Below are positions 17,681 through 25,498 of a DNA stretch of 58,938 nucleotides, in pieces; position 1 is the stretch's first letter, and each line of letters opens with the position of its first letter. Source of the stretch: JBBKXP01 sp038251315 (lineage in GTDB: Bacteria; Pseudomonadota; Alphaproteobacteria; Rhodobacterales; Rhodobacteraceae). The notes beneath the pieces were generated by a model, which saw nothing but the letters and a program-made list of their open reading frames with translations, made no database searches and was not told the origin of the DNA. The DNA is taken from positions 1 to 58,938 of the forward strand of contig JBBSBK010000007.1 of NCBI GenBank assembly GCA_038251315.1, given 5' to 3'. The position numbers and the translations under genes were made by a program.

Positions 17681-18583
17681 TCAGTCTCCCAGAGTTTGAT
17701 GGTGGTCTTGGTTTTGCAGGGCCGCGAGCGCTGGGCGCAGGTGGCCGTGATGGTTGGTGAGCAGCGTGCCAGCCTGCGCCGGTGTGGCCCCGACTGCAAT
17801 CAGACAGGCGGTTTTGGTATCGCCTGACGCAGCATTCAGCGCCTGCGTCGCCACGCCGTCGCTGACCCCTGCCACCTGGGCGACGATGCGCATGGCCCGA
17901 CCCCGCAGTTTGGCATTGTCGGCGCGCAGGTTGACCATCATCCCGTCGTGGACATGGCCAAGGCGCACGCCCGCAAGGGTCGATATCATGTTCAGCGCGG
18001 CCTTTTGCGCGGTCCCGGCCCCCATGCGGGTTGATCCGGCCAGCACCTCGGGTGGGGTGGGCAGGCAGATGGCAATGGTTGCGGCGGCCAGCAGCGGCGT
18101 GCCGGGGTTGTTGGCGATGGCGATGACGGGGATGTCGGCGGAACGGGCGCGTTTGGCCGCATCGACGGCCCAGGTCGTGCCGCCACTGGCCGAGAGCGCA
18201 ATCAGCAGGTCGCCGGGTGCGAATGTCAGGGCGTCGTCGGTCAGGTCTTCGGTGTCGCCCGGCATGGCAGCCGTCGCGGGGATGCCCCCCGCCATGCGGA
18301 TCATAATGCGGTCAGGGGCGATGCCGAATGTGCCGGGCAGTTCGGCGGCGTCCGCCAGCGCCATCAGGCCCGACGACCCGGCGGCGACGTAGATCAGCCG
18401 ACCGTGCCCACGAAGGGTGTCGGCCATCAACGTCGCTGCGGCCTCGATTTCGGGCAGGGCGGTGCGCAGGGATGCAAGGCTGGCAATCTGCACGTCGATC
18501 ATCCGGGTCAGCGCGTCGGCACCGCCCAAGCTGTCGATGGGCATTTGACCAACGATACGTGCTTCAGTCTGCGGCAGCGACAT
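17681..18583 (-). CDS. murQ: N-acetylmuramic acid 6-phosphate etherase (MurQ family)
   Basis: A 300-residue SIS-fold lyase, the usual MurQ length. MurQ removes D-lactate from MurNAc-6-phosphate to give GlcNAc-6-phosphate. Visible are the phosphosugar loop AAGSSGLMALADAAELPGTFG, whose Glu matches a MurQ active-site Glu, LSASGGT, and STRMGAGTAQKAALNMIST with NAKLRGRAMRIV, which are MurQ signatures. The second expected active-site Glu (in the VEGAED region of other MurQs) aligns poorly with AMPGDTED here. First gene of the minus-strand operon, divergent from the kinase gene, with an operator in the shared promoter region. Confidence 0.85.
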   Translation of the reverse strand: MSLPQTEARIVGQMPIDSLGGADALTRMIDVQIASLASLRTALPEIEAAATLMADTLRGHGRLIYVAAGSSGLMALADAAELPGTFGIAPDRIMIRMAGGIPATAAMPGDTEDLTDDALTFAPGDLLIALSASGGTTWAVDAAKRARSADIPVIAIANNPGTPLLAAATIAICLPTPPEVLAGSTRMGAGTAQKAALNMISTLAGVRLGHVHDGMMVNLRADNAKLRGRAMRIVAQVAGVSDGVATQALNAASGDTKTACLIAVGATPAQAGTLLTNHHGHLRPALAALQNQDHHQTLGD

Positions 18584-18607
18584 GCGATTCTTCCCCCTAG
18601 CCCCGAT

Positions 18608-18628
18608 TAATACCTTTTAGATACCTTT
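18608..18628 (-). promoter_or_regulatory. direct-repeat operator upstream of murQ (probable GntR site)
   Basis: Read on the minus strand this 21-bp site has two GGTAT half-sites in direct repeat, separated by 6 bp (11-bp period), flanked by AAA and TA. It matches the partner site at 18698-18718 at 17 of 21 positions in inverted orientation. It lies 25-45 bp upstream of the murQ start. The adjacent-operon GntR/HutC regulator is the obvious candidate ligand. Confidence 0.6.
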
Positions 18629-18697
18629 TGTCTATCGACATTGTTCCACATTGAAAATTAGGGCGGATACACGACGATTTGGGATGTGACCAATGCG

Positions 18698-18718
18698 AAA
18701 GGTATTGTAGAGGTATTA
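18698..18718 (+). promoter_or_regulatory. direct-repeat operator overlapping the kinase ribosome-binding site
   Basis: This is the second copy of the GGTAT-N6-GGTAT element, facing the kinase gene and ending 1 bp before its ATG. The only plausible ribosome-binding site (GAGG at 18710-18713) lies inside the element, so the operator sequence is also the translation-initiation region. Confidence 0.6.
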
Positions 18719-18719
18719 C

Positions 18720-19571
18720 ATGACTGATGCGGAATCCCTTTTCATCGGCGTGGACGGCGGTGGCACTGGCTGCCGGATCGGCCTGTGGAGTGAGGGTGGC
18801 ATGTTACTGGCGCGCGCCGATGGCGGGCCATCCAACGTGACCTCGGATTTTGACGGCGGTTGCGTCAATATCCGGGCGGCGCTGGCCGCGATCGACAAGG
18901 TCGTGCCCGGCGCGACGGATCGCGCCACCGCCCATCTGGGACTGGCAGGCGCGATGTCGCCCGAGGTTTGCGCGGCGGTAGTTGCACGGATGCCGATGCC
19001 GCTTTGCGCCGTATCCAGCGACTTGCCTACCACCGTCGCAGGCGCGTTGGGCGCACAGGATGGCACGGTGCTGGCGGTAGGAACCGGCAGTTTTGTCGGC
19101 CTGCAGCGCGATGGTGTCGTGCGCTCCGTAGGCGGCTGGGGGTTGCAGGTCTCCGACCAAGCCTCGGCTGCGTGGATCGGTCGGGCGGCCTTGGCCGTGA
19201 CAATCGAGGCGGTGGACGGCCTGTTGCCGATGGGCGCGATGGCACAAGCCTTGCTGGCACGTTACGGCGGCGATCCCAACGGGATCGTGCGCTTTGCCGC
19301 GACCGCCCGCCCGGTGGATTACGGCGGTCTTGCCCCATTGGTGCTGGAGTCGGACGATCCGGCTGCCCGGGCTATCGTGGCGCAAGGCGCGGATTGGATG
19401 GAGCGGGCGCTGGTCGCCTTGGGGCACGACGACGCCCTGCCGTTGTGCCTGATCGGCGGGCTGGGGCCACGGTATCGCGGGCTGCTGGAGCGTGACGGGC
19501 GGCGGTTCATCGACCCGCAGGGCACGGCGCTGGACGGGGCGCATGCGCTTGCGCGACGGGGTGCGGCATGA
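18720..19571 (+). CDS. BadF/BadG/BcrA/BcrD-type amino-sugar kinase
   Basis: A 283-residue ASKHA-fold kinase. The phosphate-1 loop is IGVDGGGTGCRIGL near residue 9, a catalytic Asp lies in VSSDLPTTVAGAL, and the phosphate-2 loop is AVGTGSFVGL. BadF-type kinases phosphorylate GlcNAc, and in Clostridium MurK also MurNAc, at the 6-position. Next to murQ and nagA and an ABC importer, it should supply the 6-phosphate that a PTS would otherwise provide. It overlaps the GntR gene by ATGA. Confidence 0.82.
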   Translation: MTDAESLFIGVDGGGTGCRIGLWSEGGMLLARADGGPSNVTSDFDGGCVNIRAALAAIDKVVPGATDRATAHLGLAGAMSPEVCAAVVARMPMPLCAVSSDLPTTVAGALGAQDGTVLAVGTGSFVGLQRDGVVRSVGGWGLQVSDQASAAWIGRAALAVTIEAVDGLLPMGAMAQALLARYGGDPNGIVRFAATARPVDYGGLAPLVLESDDPAARAIVAQGADWMERALVALGHDDALPLCLIGGLGPRYRGLLERDGRRFIDPQGTALDGAHALARRGAA

Positions 19572-20326
19572 GCATCGCCGCGTTCCTTGCGCCCGACCAG
19601 TGGCAATCGGCCCGTAACGGCCCGCTTTATGTGCAACTGTTTCAGCGGTTGACCGACGCGGTGGCCCAAGGATTGTTGCCCCCCGGCAGCACCCTGCCGC
19701 CCGAACGCGAGATCGCGCAACTGACGGCCCTGTCGCGGGTGACGGTGCGCCGCGCGGTGCAGTTGCTCGCCCGTGACGGGCTGATCGTGCAGAAACAGGG
19801 GTCGGGATCTTTCGTCGCCGACGCCCCGGCAAAGCTGGAACAGTCGATGTCGCGGCTGACGTCCTTTACCGAGGACATGGCGCGGCGCGGGTTGACCACG
19901 ACGACCCGCTGGCTGGGGCGCGGCATCCATGCACCCTCGCCCGACGAAGTGATCGCGCTGGGCCTGCGCCAAGAAGATCAGGTCGCGCGGCTGGCCCGTT
20001 TGCGGATGGCGGACCGCCGACCGCTGGCGATTGAACGGGCCGCATTGCCGCTGTCCCTGCTGCCCGATCCGGGCGGGGTGACGACATCCCTTTATGCCGT
20101 TTTGGCGGCGCATGGGCATTTGCCGGTGCGTGCCTTGCAAAAGATATCCGCGATCAACCTTGGCCCGGACGACGCGGCCCTGCTTGAAGTGGCGCCCGGC
20201 GAGGCGGGGCTGCGGATCGAGCGCATATCCTACCTTGAGGACGGCACGGTGGCCGAATTCACCCGGTCGGTCTATCGCGGCGATGCCTACAATTTTGTCG
20301 CGGAACTGCGGCTGACACAGGATTAG
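19568..20326 (+). CDS. GntR/HutC-family transcriptional regulator (NagR/DasR-like)
   Basis: A 252-residue regulator with an N-terminal winged helix (LPPEREIAQLTALSRVTVRR, then GSGSFVA) and a C-terminal UTRA effector domain. NagR/DasR/YvoA members bind amino-sugar phosphates. Located between the kinase and deaminase genes, it probably represses both divergent operons through the paired GGTAT direct-repeat sites at 18608-18718. Those sites differ from the palindromic dre site of DasR. Confidence 0.88.
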   Translation: MSIAAFLAPDQWQSARNGPLYVQLFQRLTDAVAQGLLPPGSTLPPEREIAQLTALSRVTVRRAVQLLARDGLIVQKQGSGSFVADAPAKLEQSMSRLTSFTEDMARRGLTTTTRWLGRGIHAPSPDEVIALGLRQEDQVARLARLRMADRRPLAIERAALPLSLLPDPGGVTTSLYAVLAAHGHLPVRALQKISAINLGPDDAALLEVAPGEAGLRIERISYLEDGTVAEFTRSVYRGDAYNFVAELRLTQD

Positions 20327-20331
20327 GGACG

Positions 20332-21360
20332 ATGGCGCAACCAACCCAGATGCACGCCGAAATCGGGGCCATTCCGCAGGCGGTGGCAGATCTGCTGGCA
20401 AACGGCGCGGATACGATGGCACAGGCCGGGGCCGTGCTGCGAGATCGTGACCCTGCGTTTCTGACCACGGCGGCGCGGGGATCATCGGACCATGCCGCGA
20501 CCTTTTTCAAATATGCGACCGAGATTTTGATGGGGGTGCCTGTCGCCTCGCTTGGCCCCTCGGTATCGTCGATCTATGCGCGGCAGATGAAACTTTCGGG
20601 CGGGGCGTTGGTCGCAGTGTCGCAGTCGGGGCAAAGCCCGGACATCGTCGCGGTGGCGAATATGGCGACGCGGGGCGGGGCGCTGGCCTTTGCCCTGACC
20701 AATGACCCCACGTCGCCCTTGGCGCAGGCGAGTGACCGCACATTGCACTTGCACGCGGGTGCAGAACACAGCGTCGCAGCCACCAAGACATTCGTGAATT
20801 CCACCGTTGTGGCCCTTTGGCTGTTGGCCGAATGGGCGCAAGACAAGGCGCTGCTGGCTGCGATCCACAATTTGCCCGACGCGCTGTCCCGCGCCGTGGC
20901 GCTGGATTGGCCCGAGATGCGCAGCGCGTTGACCGACCGCACATCGCTTTACTGTCTGGGGCGCGGCCCGGCCTATGCCATTGCGGGCGAGGCGGCGTTG
21001 AAATTCAAGGAAACCTGCCTGATGCACGCCGAAGCCTATTCATCGGCCGAGGTGCTACACGGGCCGGTATCCTTGGTCGATCCGGGATTCCCGGTGCTAG
21101 CCCTTTGCGCCGCCGACGCGGCCGAGTCGTCGCTGGTCGAGGCGGCGGATGCCATCGCGCTAAAAGGCGGCGCGGTCTTTGCGACGTCCGCCAAGGTGCG
21201 CCATGCGACAACTCTGCCGTGCGTGCGCACGGGCCATCCGCTGACCGACCCGATCGCCCTGATCGCGACGTTTTATGCGATGGTCGAACAGGTTGCCGTC
21301 GGGCGCGGGATTGACCCGGACACCCCGCGCCATCTGCGCAAAGTGACGGAGACCACATGA
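20332..21360 (+). CDS. SIS-domain glucosamine-6-phosphate deaminase (NagB-II-like)
   Basis: A 342-residue protein equal to the isomerase half of GlmS without the glutaminase domain. Two SIS domains are visible: one with ARGSSDHAATFFKY and SQSGQSPD, the other with CLGRGPAYAIAGEAALKFKE, then HGPVSLVD and a C-terminal RHLRKVTET motif. Such stand-alone proteins act as type II GlcN-6-P deaminases giving fructose-6-phosphate and ammonia. It overlaps nagA by ATGA. No classical NagB is present in the window, so this should be the deaminase of the pathway. Confidence 0.85.
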   Translation: MAQPTQMHAEIGAIPQAVADLLANGADTMAQAGAVLRDRDPAFLTTAARGSSDHAATFFKYATEILMGVPVASLGPSVSSIYARQMKLSGGALVAVSQSGQSPDIVAVANMATRGGALAFALTNDPTSPLAQASDRTLHLHAGAEHSVAATKTFVNSTVVALWLLAEWAQDKALLAAIHNLPDALSRAVALDWPEMRSALTDRTSLYCLGRGPAYAIAGEAALKFKETCLMHAEAYSSAEVLHGPVSLVDPGFPVLALCAADAAESSLVEAADAIALKGGAVFATSAKVRHATTLPCVRTGHPLTDPIALIATFYAMVEQVAVGRGIDPDTPRHLRKVTETT

Positions 21361-22478
21361 CTTTGACAGCCTATACCGGCTGCGATGTGCATGACGGGAC
21401 GGACCTGCACACGGGTGCCGTGCTGCTGCTGGATGGATCGACCTGCGCCGGTATCGTCGACACGGTGCCTGCGGGCGCCAAGGTGGTGACGCTTGCGGGC
21501 GGCACCCTCTGCCCCGGCTTTGTCGATCTGCAGGTCAATGGCGGCGGCGGTGTGATGGTTGACGGGGCGACGACCGTGGACACCTTGCGCACCATCGCGC
21601 AGGCGCATCGCGGGCTGGGAACGACAGCGCTGTTGCCGACGCTCATCACCGACACGCCACAGGCCACGCAGGCGGTCATCGCGGCAACGATCCCGGCGGC
21701 AAACGAGGTGCCGGGCATCGTTGGCCTGCACCTTGAGGGGCCGCATCTGTCGCTGGCCCGCAAGGGGGCGCACGACCCCGCACTGATCCGCCCGATGAAC
21801 GGCGACGACATGGCGATGCTGTGCGCAGCGGCCAAGGCCTTGCCCAATCTGATGTTGACCATCGCGGTCGAAACAGTCGATCCCGCGCAGATCGCGCAAC
21901 TGACGGCGGCGGGAGTCATCGTCGCACTGGGCCATTCCGACGCGGGGTTTGACGCGTGCCGCGCCGCCTTTGCCGCTGGTGCGCGCTGCACGACGCATCT
22001 GTTCAACGCGATGAGCGGATTGGGCCACCGTGAACCGGGGCTGGTCGGGGCAACGCTGGACGGGACCGGGGCAGCGGGGCTGATTGCCGACGCGGTGCAT
22101 GTGCATCCGGCGGCGATCCGCGTGGCGTTGCGGGCCAAGGTTGCGGGCACGGTGTTCTTGATTAGTGACAGCATGGCTCCGGCGGGCACTGGCCTGGCAT
22201 CATTTACCCTGAACGGGCGCGAGATACGACGCATCGACGGTCGGCTGACGTTGGCAGACGGCACGCTGGCGGGAGCCGACCTGTCGCTGCCGCAGGCGAT
22301 TGCGGTGATGGTGAACCGGGTCGGTCTGCCGCTGGAAAAGGCCATCAGCATGGCCTGCACTGCCCCCGCGTCGGTCCTGCGCCGGCCCGGTCACGCCGGG
22401 CACCTGCGCGTCGGGGCGCCCTGCGACGTGGTGCATCTGTCGGCCGATCTTTCGCAGGCATACCCGCTCTGGTCATAG
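21357..22478 (+). CDS. nagA: N-acetylglucosamine-6-phosphate deacetylase
   Basis: A 373-residue amidohydrolase that converts GlcNAc-6-P to GlcN-6-P and acetate. Motifs: GFVDLQVNGGGG, metal-binding Glu in LHLEGPHLS, GHSDAGFDACRAAF, THLFNAMSG, and catalytic Asp in LISDSMAPAG. The first metal-site HxH, common in other amidohydrolases, is replaced by the NagA-type QVNG. It is the last gene of the amino-sugar operon. Confidence 0.93.
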   Translation: MTLTAYTGCDVHDGTDLHTGAVLLLDGSTCAGIVDTVPAGAKVVTLAGGTLCPGFVDLQVNGGGGVMVDGATTVDTLRTIAQAHRGLGTTALLPTLITDTPQATQAVIAATIPAANEVPGIVGLHLEGPHLSLARKGAHDPALIRPMNGDDMAMLCAAAKALPNLMLTIAVETVDPAQIAQLTAAGVIVALGHSDAGFDACRAAFAAGARCTTHLFNAMSGLGHREPGLVGATLDGTGAAGLIADAVHVHPAAIRVALRAKVAGTVFLISDSMAPAGTGLASFTLNGREIRRIDGRLTLADGTLAGADLSLPQAIAVMVNRVGLPLEKAISMACTAPASVLRRPGHAGHLRVGAPCDVVHLSADLSQAYPLWS

Positions 22479-22564
22479 GGGCTGCCGGGCGAGACGGCAG
22501 AAGCCTGTTTCAATGTGACGCCGCTGAAACCGTCCGATCGCCCGTCACCCGCGGGCAGAAATTT

Positions 22565-23269
22565 TCAAAGCGCAATCTTCTGTCGGCGGTCAGTCGCAAT
22601 CAGACGCTGGATTTGGGTCACGATCTGGTTGGCATGTTCCAGGGCCAGCGCATCCGCCTTTTCGATGTCCCTTGCGGCTATTGCGGCGATGATGTCCTCG
22701 TGTTCGGTCACGAACTTTGCCGGCAGGTGATCCTGATAGGACTGGTAATAGATCCGCAGAATGCGCCGCCCTTCGTCAAGCAGTCGGATGAACAGCCCTT
22801 CGTAATAGGTGTTCTGCCCGGCCACCGCGATCGCCGCGTGAAAGTCGCGGTTCGTCGCGATCATCGCCAGCGCGTCATGGTCCTTGGCGGCCTGCCCAAA
22901 GGCCACCTGATGGGCGCGGATAACCTGCAGATCCTGCTTGGTATGATACTGCGCGGCCAGCCGTGTCGTCACCCGGTACATCAGCGTCAGCGCATCGAAA
23001 AAGGTGTGCAGCGTCAGAAAGTTGATGTTCGACACGACTGTCGACCGGTTCGGGAGGGTCGTCACGAGCCCCTCGCCGGCCAGCCGGACCAGTGCTTCGC
23101 GGATCGGGGTGCGCGACATTTCGAACCGTTCGGCAAGCTGGATCTCGTCGATCGGGCTTCCCGGCGCGAGCGTCAGGTCGATGATCTCGTCACGCAGCAG
23201 GTCATAGACATGCTTCACACCCGACCCGCGCTTGCGTTCCGGCTTTGGCGGCGGTGCAAAACTGCTCAT
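22565..23269 (-). CDS. GntR family transcriptional regulator, FCD subfamily
   Basis: A 234-residue regulator. The N-terminal winged helix is LLRDEIIDLTLAPGSPIDE followed by LAERFEMSRTPIREAL; the C-terminal all-helical FCD domain binds a small acid or amino acid with metal-ligand His residues. The ATG at 23269 has an AAGGA site. It is divergent from the DapA-family gene and most likely controls the hydroxyproline-type genes that follow. It is convergent with nagA. Confidence 0.88.
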   Translation of the reverse strand: MSSFAPPPKPERKRGSGVKHVYDLLRDEIIDLTLAPGSPIDEIQLAERFEMSRTPIREALVRLAGEGLVTTLPNRSTVVSNINFLTLHTFFDALTLMYRVTTRLAAQYHTKQDLQVIRAHQVAFGQAAKDHDALAMIATNRDFHAAIAVAGQNTYYEGLFIRLLDEGRRILRIYYQSYQDHLPAKFVTEHEDIIAAIAARDIEKADALALEHANQIVTQIQRLIATDRRQKIAL

Positions 23270-23453
23270 GTCGGATCCTTCATCTGGCCAACGGATTATG
23301 GGAACCACCCTGCCCGATCAACCCCCTGTCCAAGGTTGAAGAAGCCTTCAGTATCCTGTCGACACATAGTATGCAAACGTTTACGAGGATGCAAATCCGA
23401 CTCGGACTGGCTTGGCAACACCCAGTCGCGACCGCAAGCAAAGGAGATTGCAA

Positions 23454-24404
23454 ATGGCTTCCAACATATTTTCAGGCTCCATCCCGGCGCTGATGACCCC
23501 CTGCAAACCCGACCGCAGCCCCGATTTCGACGCCTTGGTGGCCAAGGCCAAGGAACTTGTCGCCGCGGGCATGTCGGCGGTGGTCTACTGCGGCTCGATG
23601 GGCGACTGGCCGCTGCTGACCGACGCGCAGCGGATGGAGGGGGTGGAGCGGCTGGTCAAGGCAGGCTTGCGGGTGATCGTCGGTACCGGCGCGGTGAATA
23701 CCGCCAGCGCCGTTGCCCATGCGGCGCACGCCCGGCGGGTCGGCGCGCAAGGCCTGATGGTCATTCCGCGGGTGTTGTCGCGCGGATCTTCGATCCCGGC
23801 GCAGAAGGCGCATTTCAAGGCGATCCTCGCGGCCGCGCCCGACTTGCCGGCGGTCATCTACAACAGCCCTCATTACGGATTTGCGACCCGCGCTGACCTG
23901 TTCTTCGACCTGCGCCGCGATCATGCGAACCTGATCGGCTTCAAGGAATTCGGCGGCCCCGACGCGCTGTCCTATGCGGCCGAATACATCATCAGCGGCA
24001 ACGATGATGTGACGCTGATGGTCGGCGTCGATACCGCCGTCTTGCATGGCTTCGTCAATTGCGGTGCGACGGGCGTGATTACCGGCATCGGTAACGTGCT
24101 GCCGGCCGAGGTGCTGAACCTGGTGCGACTGTCCAGGGCCGCAGCCTCCGGCAACGCCATGGCCCGCCGGCGCGCGCAGGAACTGGAAGCAGCGCTTGCC
24201 GTGTTGTCCAGATTTGACGAAGGCACGGATCTGGTGCTGTTCTACAAGCACCTGATGGTACTGAACGGTGATGCTGAATACACGCTTCATTTCAACGAGA
24301 CCGACGCGCTTTCCGACAGCCAGGCTGGCTTTGCCACCGCTCAGCTAGAACTTTTCCGCATCTGGTACACAGATTGGTCACAACTGCCGGGCGCCCTGGA
24401 TTGA
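23454..24404 (+). CDS. DapA-family aldolase/deaminase (hydroxyproline pathway candidate)
   Basis: A 316-residue class I TIM-barrel lyase. The Schiff-base Lys lies in IGFKEFGG near residue 165 and the active-site Tyr in VIYNSPHYG near residue 138. The start has a textbook AAAGGAGA site. In hydroxyproline loci, a DapA-family enzyme deaminates 4-hydroxy-pyrroline-2-carboxylate to alpha-ketoglutarate semialdehyde. That role is suggested by the nearby AcnX and proline-racemase-family genes, not proved; another keto-acid aldolase or dehydratase is possible. A strong hairpin follows the stop. Confidence 0.75.
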   Translation: MASNIFSGSIPALMTPCKPDRSPDFDALVAKAKELVAAGMSAVVYCGSMGDWPLLTDAQRMEGVERLVKAGLRVIVGTGAVNTASAVAHAAHARRVGAQGLMVIPRVLSRGSSIPAQKAHFKAILAAAPDLPAVIYNSPHYGFATRADLFFDLRRDHANLIGFKEFGGPDALSYAAEYIISGNDDVTLMVGVDTAVLHGFVNCGATGVITGIGNVLPAEVLNLVRLSRAAASGNAMARRRAQELEAALAVLSRFDEGTDLVLFYKHLMVLNGDAEYTLHFNETDALSDSQAGFATAQLELFRIWYTDWSQLPGALD

Positions 24405-24407
24405 CGT

Positions 24408-24441
24408 GGTCAAGGCCCGCCCGTTCGGCGGGGCCTTGACC
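24408..24441 (+). terminator. long inverted repeat after the DapA-family gene
   Basis: GGTCAAGGCC at the left pairs with GGCCTTGACC at the right, with additional GC pairs towards a short loop around CGTTCG. It starts 3 bp after the stop codon. There is no T-run on the right side. It probably ends or attenuates the transcript before the solute-binding-protein gene. Confidence 0.55.
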
Positions 24442-24624
24442 TGTCGGTCAGTCGACCGCTCCCTGAACGGCCTGCCCGCACCGCGCCTGACGTTGGGACG
24501 ACCTCGCCATCAGTATGCACAATGTATATTTAGAATATTCAGTCTTGCGCCATGATTTGCAGGGTCACATAGTCGAGAGAATTAACGAATCGAAAACGAT
24601 CAACCACAAAGGGAGAGACGAAAA

Positions 24625-25437
24625 ATGAAAAGTTCCATCCTTCTAGGCAGTCTACTGGCCGCAACTTGCCTTGCCACCGCTGCCGTCGCGGACAAGCTTG
24701 ACGATATCATCGCATCGGGCACGCTGCGCTGCGCTGTCGTGCTCGACTTTCCCCCCATGGGGTCGCGCGACGCAGACAACAATCCGATCGGTTTTGACGT
24801 CGATTACTGCAACGATCTTGCTGCCGCACTGGGTGTGACGGCCGAAATCGTGGAAACTCCGTTCCCCGACCGTATTCCCGCGCTGGTGTCGGGCCGGGCC
24901 GATGTGGGTGTCGCCTCGACCTCGGACACGCTGGAACGGGCCAAGACCATAGGGTTCTCGATCCCGTACTTCGCCTTCCAGAACGTGGTGCTAACACGCG
25001 AAGATGCGGGCATCGCCGATTTTGAGGGTCAGGCCGGCAAGGTCGTGGGGTCGGTCGCGGGCACCTACGAGGGGCTGCAACTGGAGGAGAACGTCAAGGG
25101 CTGGGGCTCGGGTGAGTACCGGCCTTATCAGTCACAGGCAGACGTCTTCCTGGCGCTGTCGCAGGGGCAGATCGACGCCACAGTTGTCACCTCGACCGTC
25201 GCCACGTCGATCATCGCCACCGGGCAGTATCCCGGTTTTGTCATCAAGGGCGACGCGCCCTATGACATCGACTATGTGTCTTTGATCTCGCTGCGCGAGG
25301 AACAGGGGCTGTTGAACTATCTTGATCTGTTCGTGAACCAGCAGGTGCGCACCGGCCGCTATGAAGAATTGTTCGACAAATGGGTTGGCGGCGGCGCTGT
25401 CGCCCCCGGCCTGACCATCGACGGCGTGTATCGCTGA
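24625..25437 (+). CDS. amino-acid ABC transporter substrate-binding protein
   Basis: A 270-residue family 3 (polar amino acid type) periplasmic binding protein. The Sec signal peptide of about 22 residues ends AAVA before DKLDDIIASG. Typical features are GTLRCAVVLDFPPMG, FDVDYCNDLAAALG and ASTSDTLERAKTIGFS. The 220-bp upstream region holds the DapA terminator, then an AT-rich stretch (about 24515-24545) likely to contain the promoter. By context the ligand may be a hydroxyproline isomer. Confidence 0.88.
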   Translation: MKSSILLGSLLAATCLATAAVADKLDDIIASGTLRCAVVLDFPPMGSRDADNNPIGFDVDYCNDLAAALGVTAEIVETPFPDRIPALVSGRADVGVASTSDTLERAKTIGFSIPYFAFQNVVLTREDAGIADFEGQAGKVVGSVAGTYEGLQLEENVKGWGSGEYRPYQSQADVFLALSQGQIDATVVTSTVATSIIATGQYPGFVIKGDAPYDIDYVSLISLREEQGLLNYLDLFVNQQVRTGRYEELFDKWVGGGAVAPGLTIDGVYR

Positions 25438-25442
25438 CCGGC

Positions 25443-25475
25443 AAGGGGGCGCGGGCGGCAACCGTCCGCGCCCTT
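25443..25475 (+). ncRNA. intercistronic stem-loop after the amino-acid binding-protein gene
   Basis: A 9-bp inner stem (CGCGGGCGG/CCGTCCGCG, one G-U pair) with a CAA loop is extended by AAGGG/CCCTT across a two-base bulge. It lies between the binding-protein stop and the first permease start, where a partial terminator or RNase barrier would raise the binding-protein ratio. Confidence 0.5.
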
Positions 25476-25498
25476 GGTCTTTCGTCCGGGAACCTGCC

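Noticed and set aside
16387..17760. A 457-residue plus-strand open frame opposite the sugar-binding-protein gene.
   Set aside because: Composition is rich in Gly, Arg and His with no domain, and it is the mirror of a clear periplasmic binding protein.
22479..22564. Short hairpin CTGCCG/CGGCAG after nagA as a terminator.
   Set aside because: The stem is only 6 bp without a T-run, and the 86-bp convergent gap is too short to judge.
24442..24624. Possible small RNA or extra gene in the gap before the amino-acid binding protein.
   Set aside because: Apart from the terminator at its left edge and an AT-rich stretch, no ORF, tRNA-like fold or second hairpin is supported.
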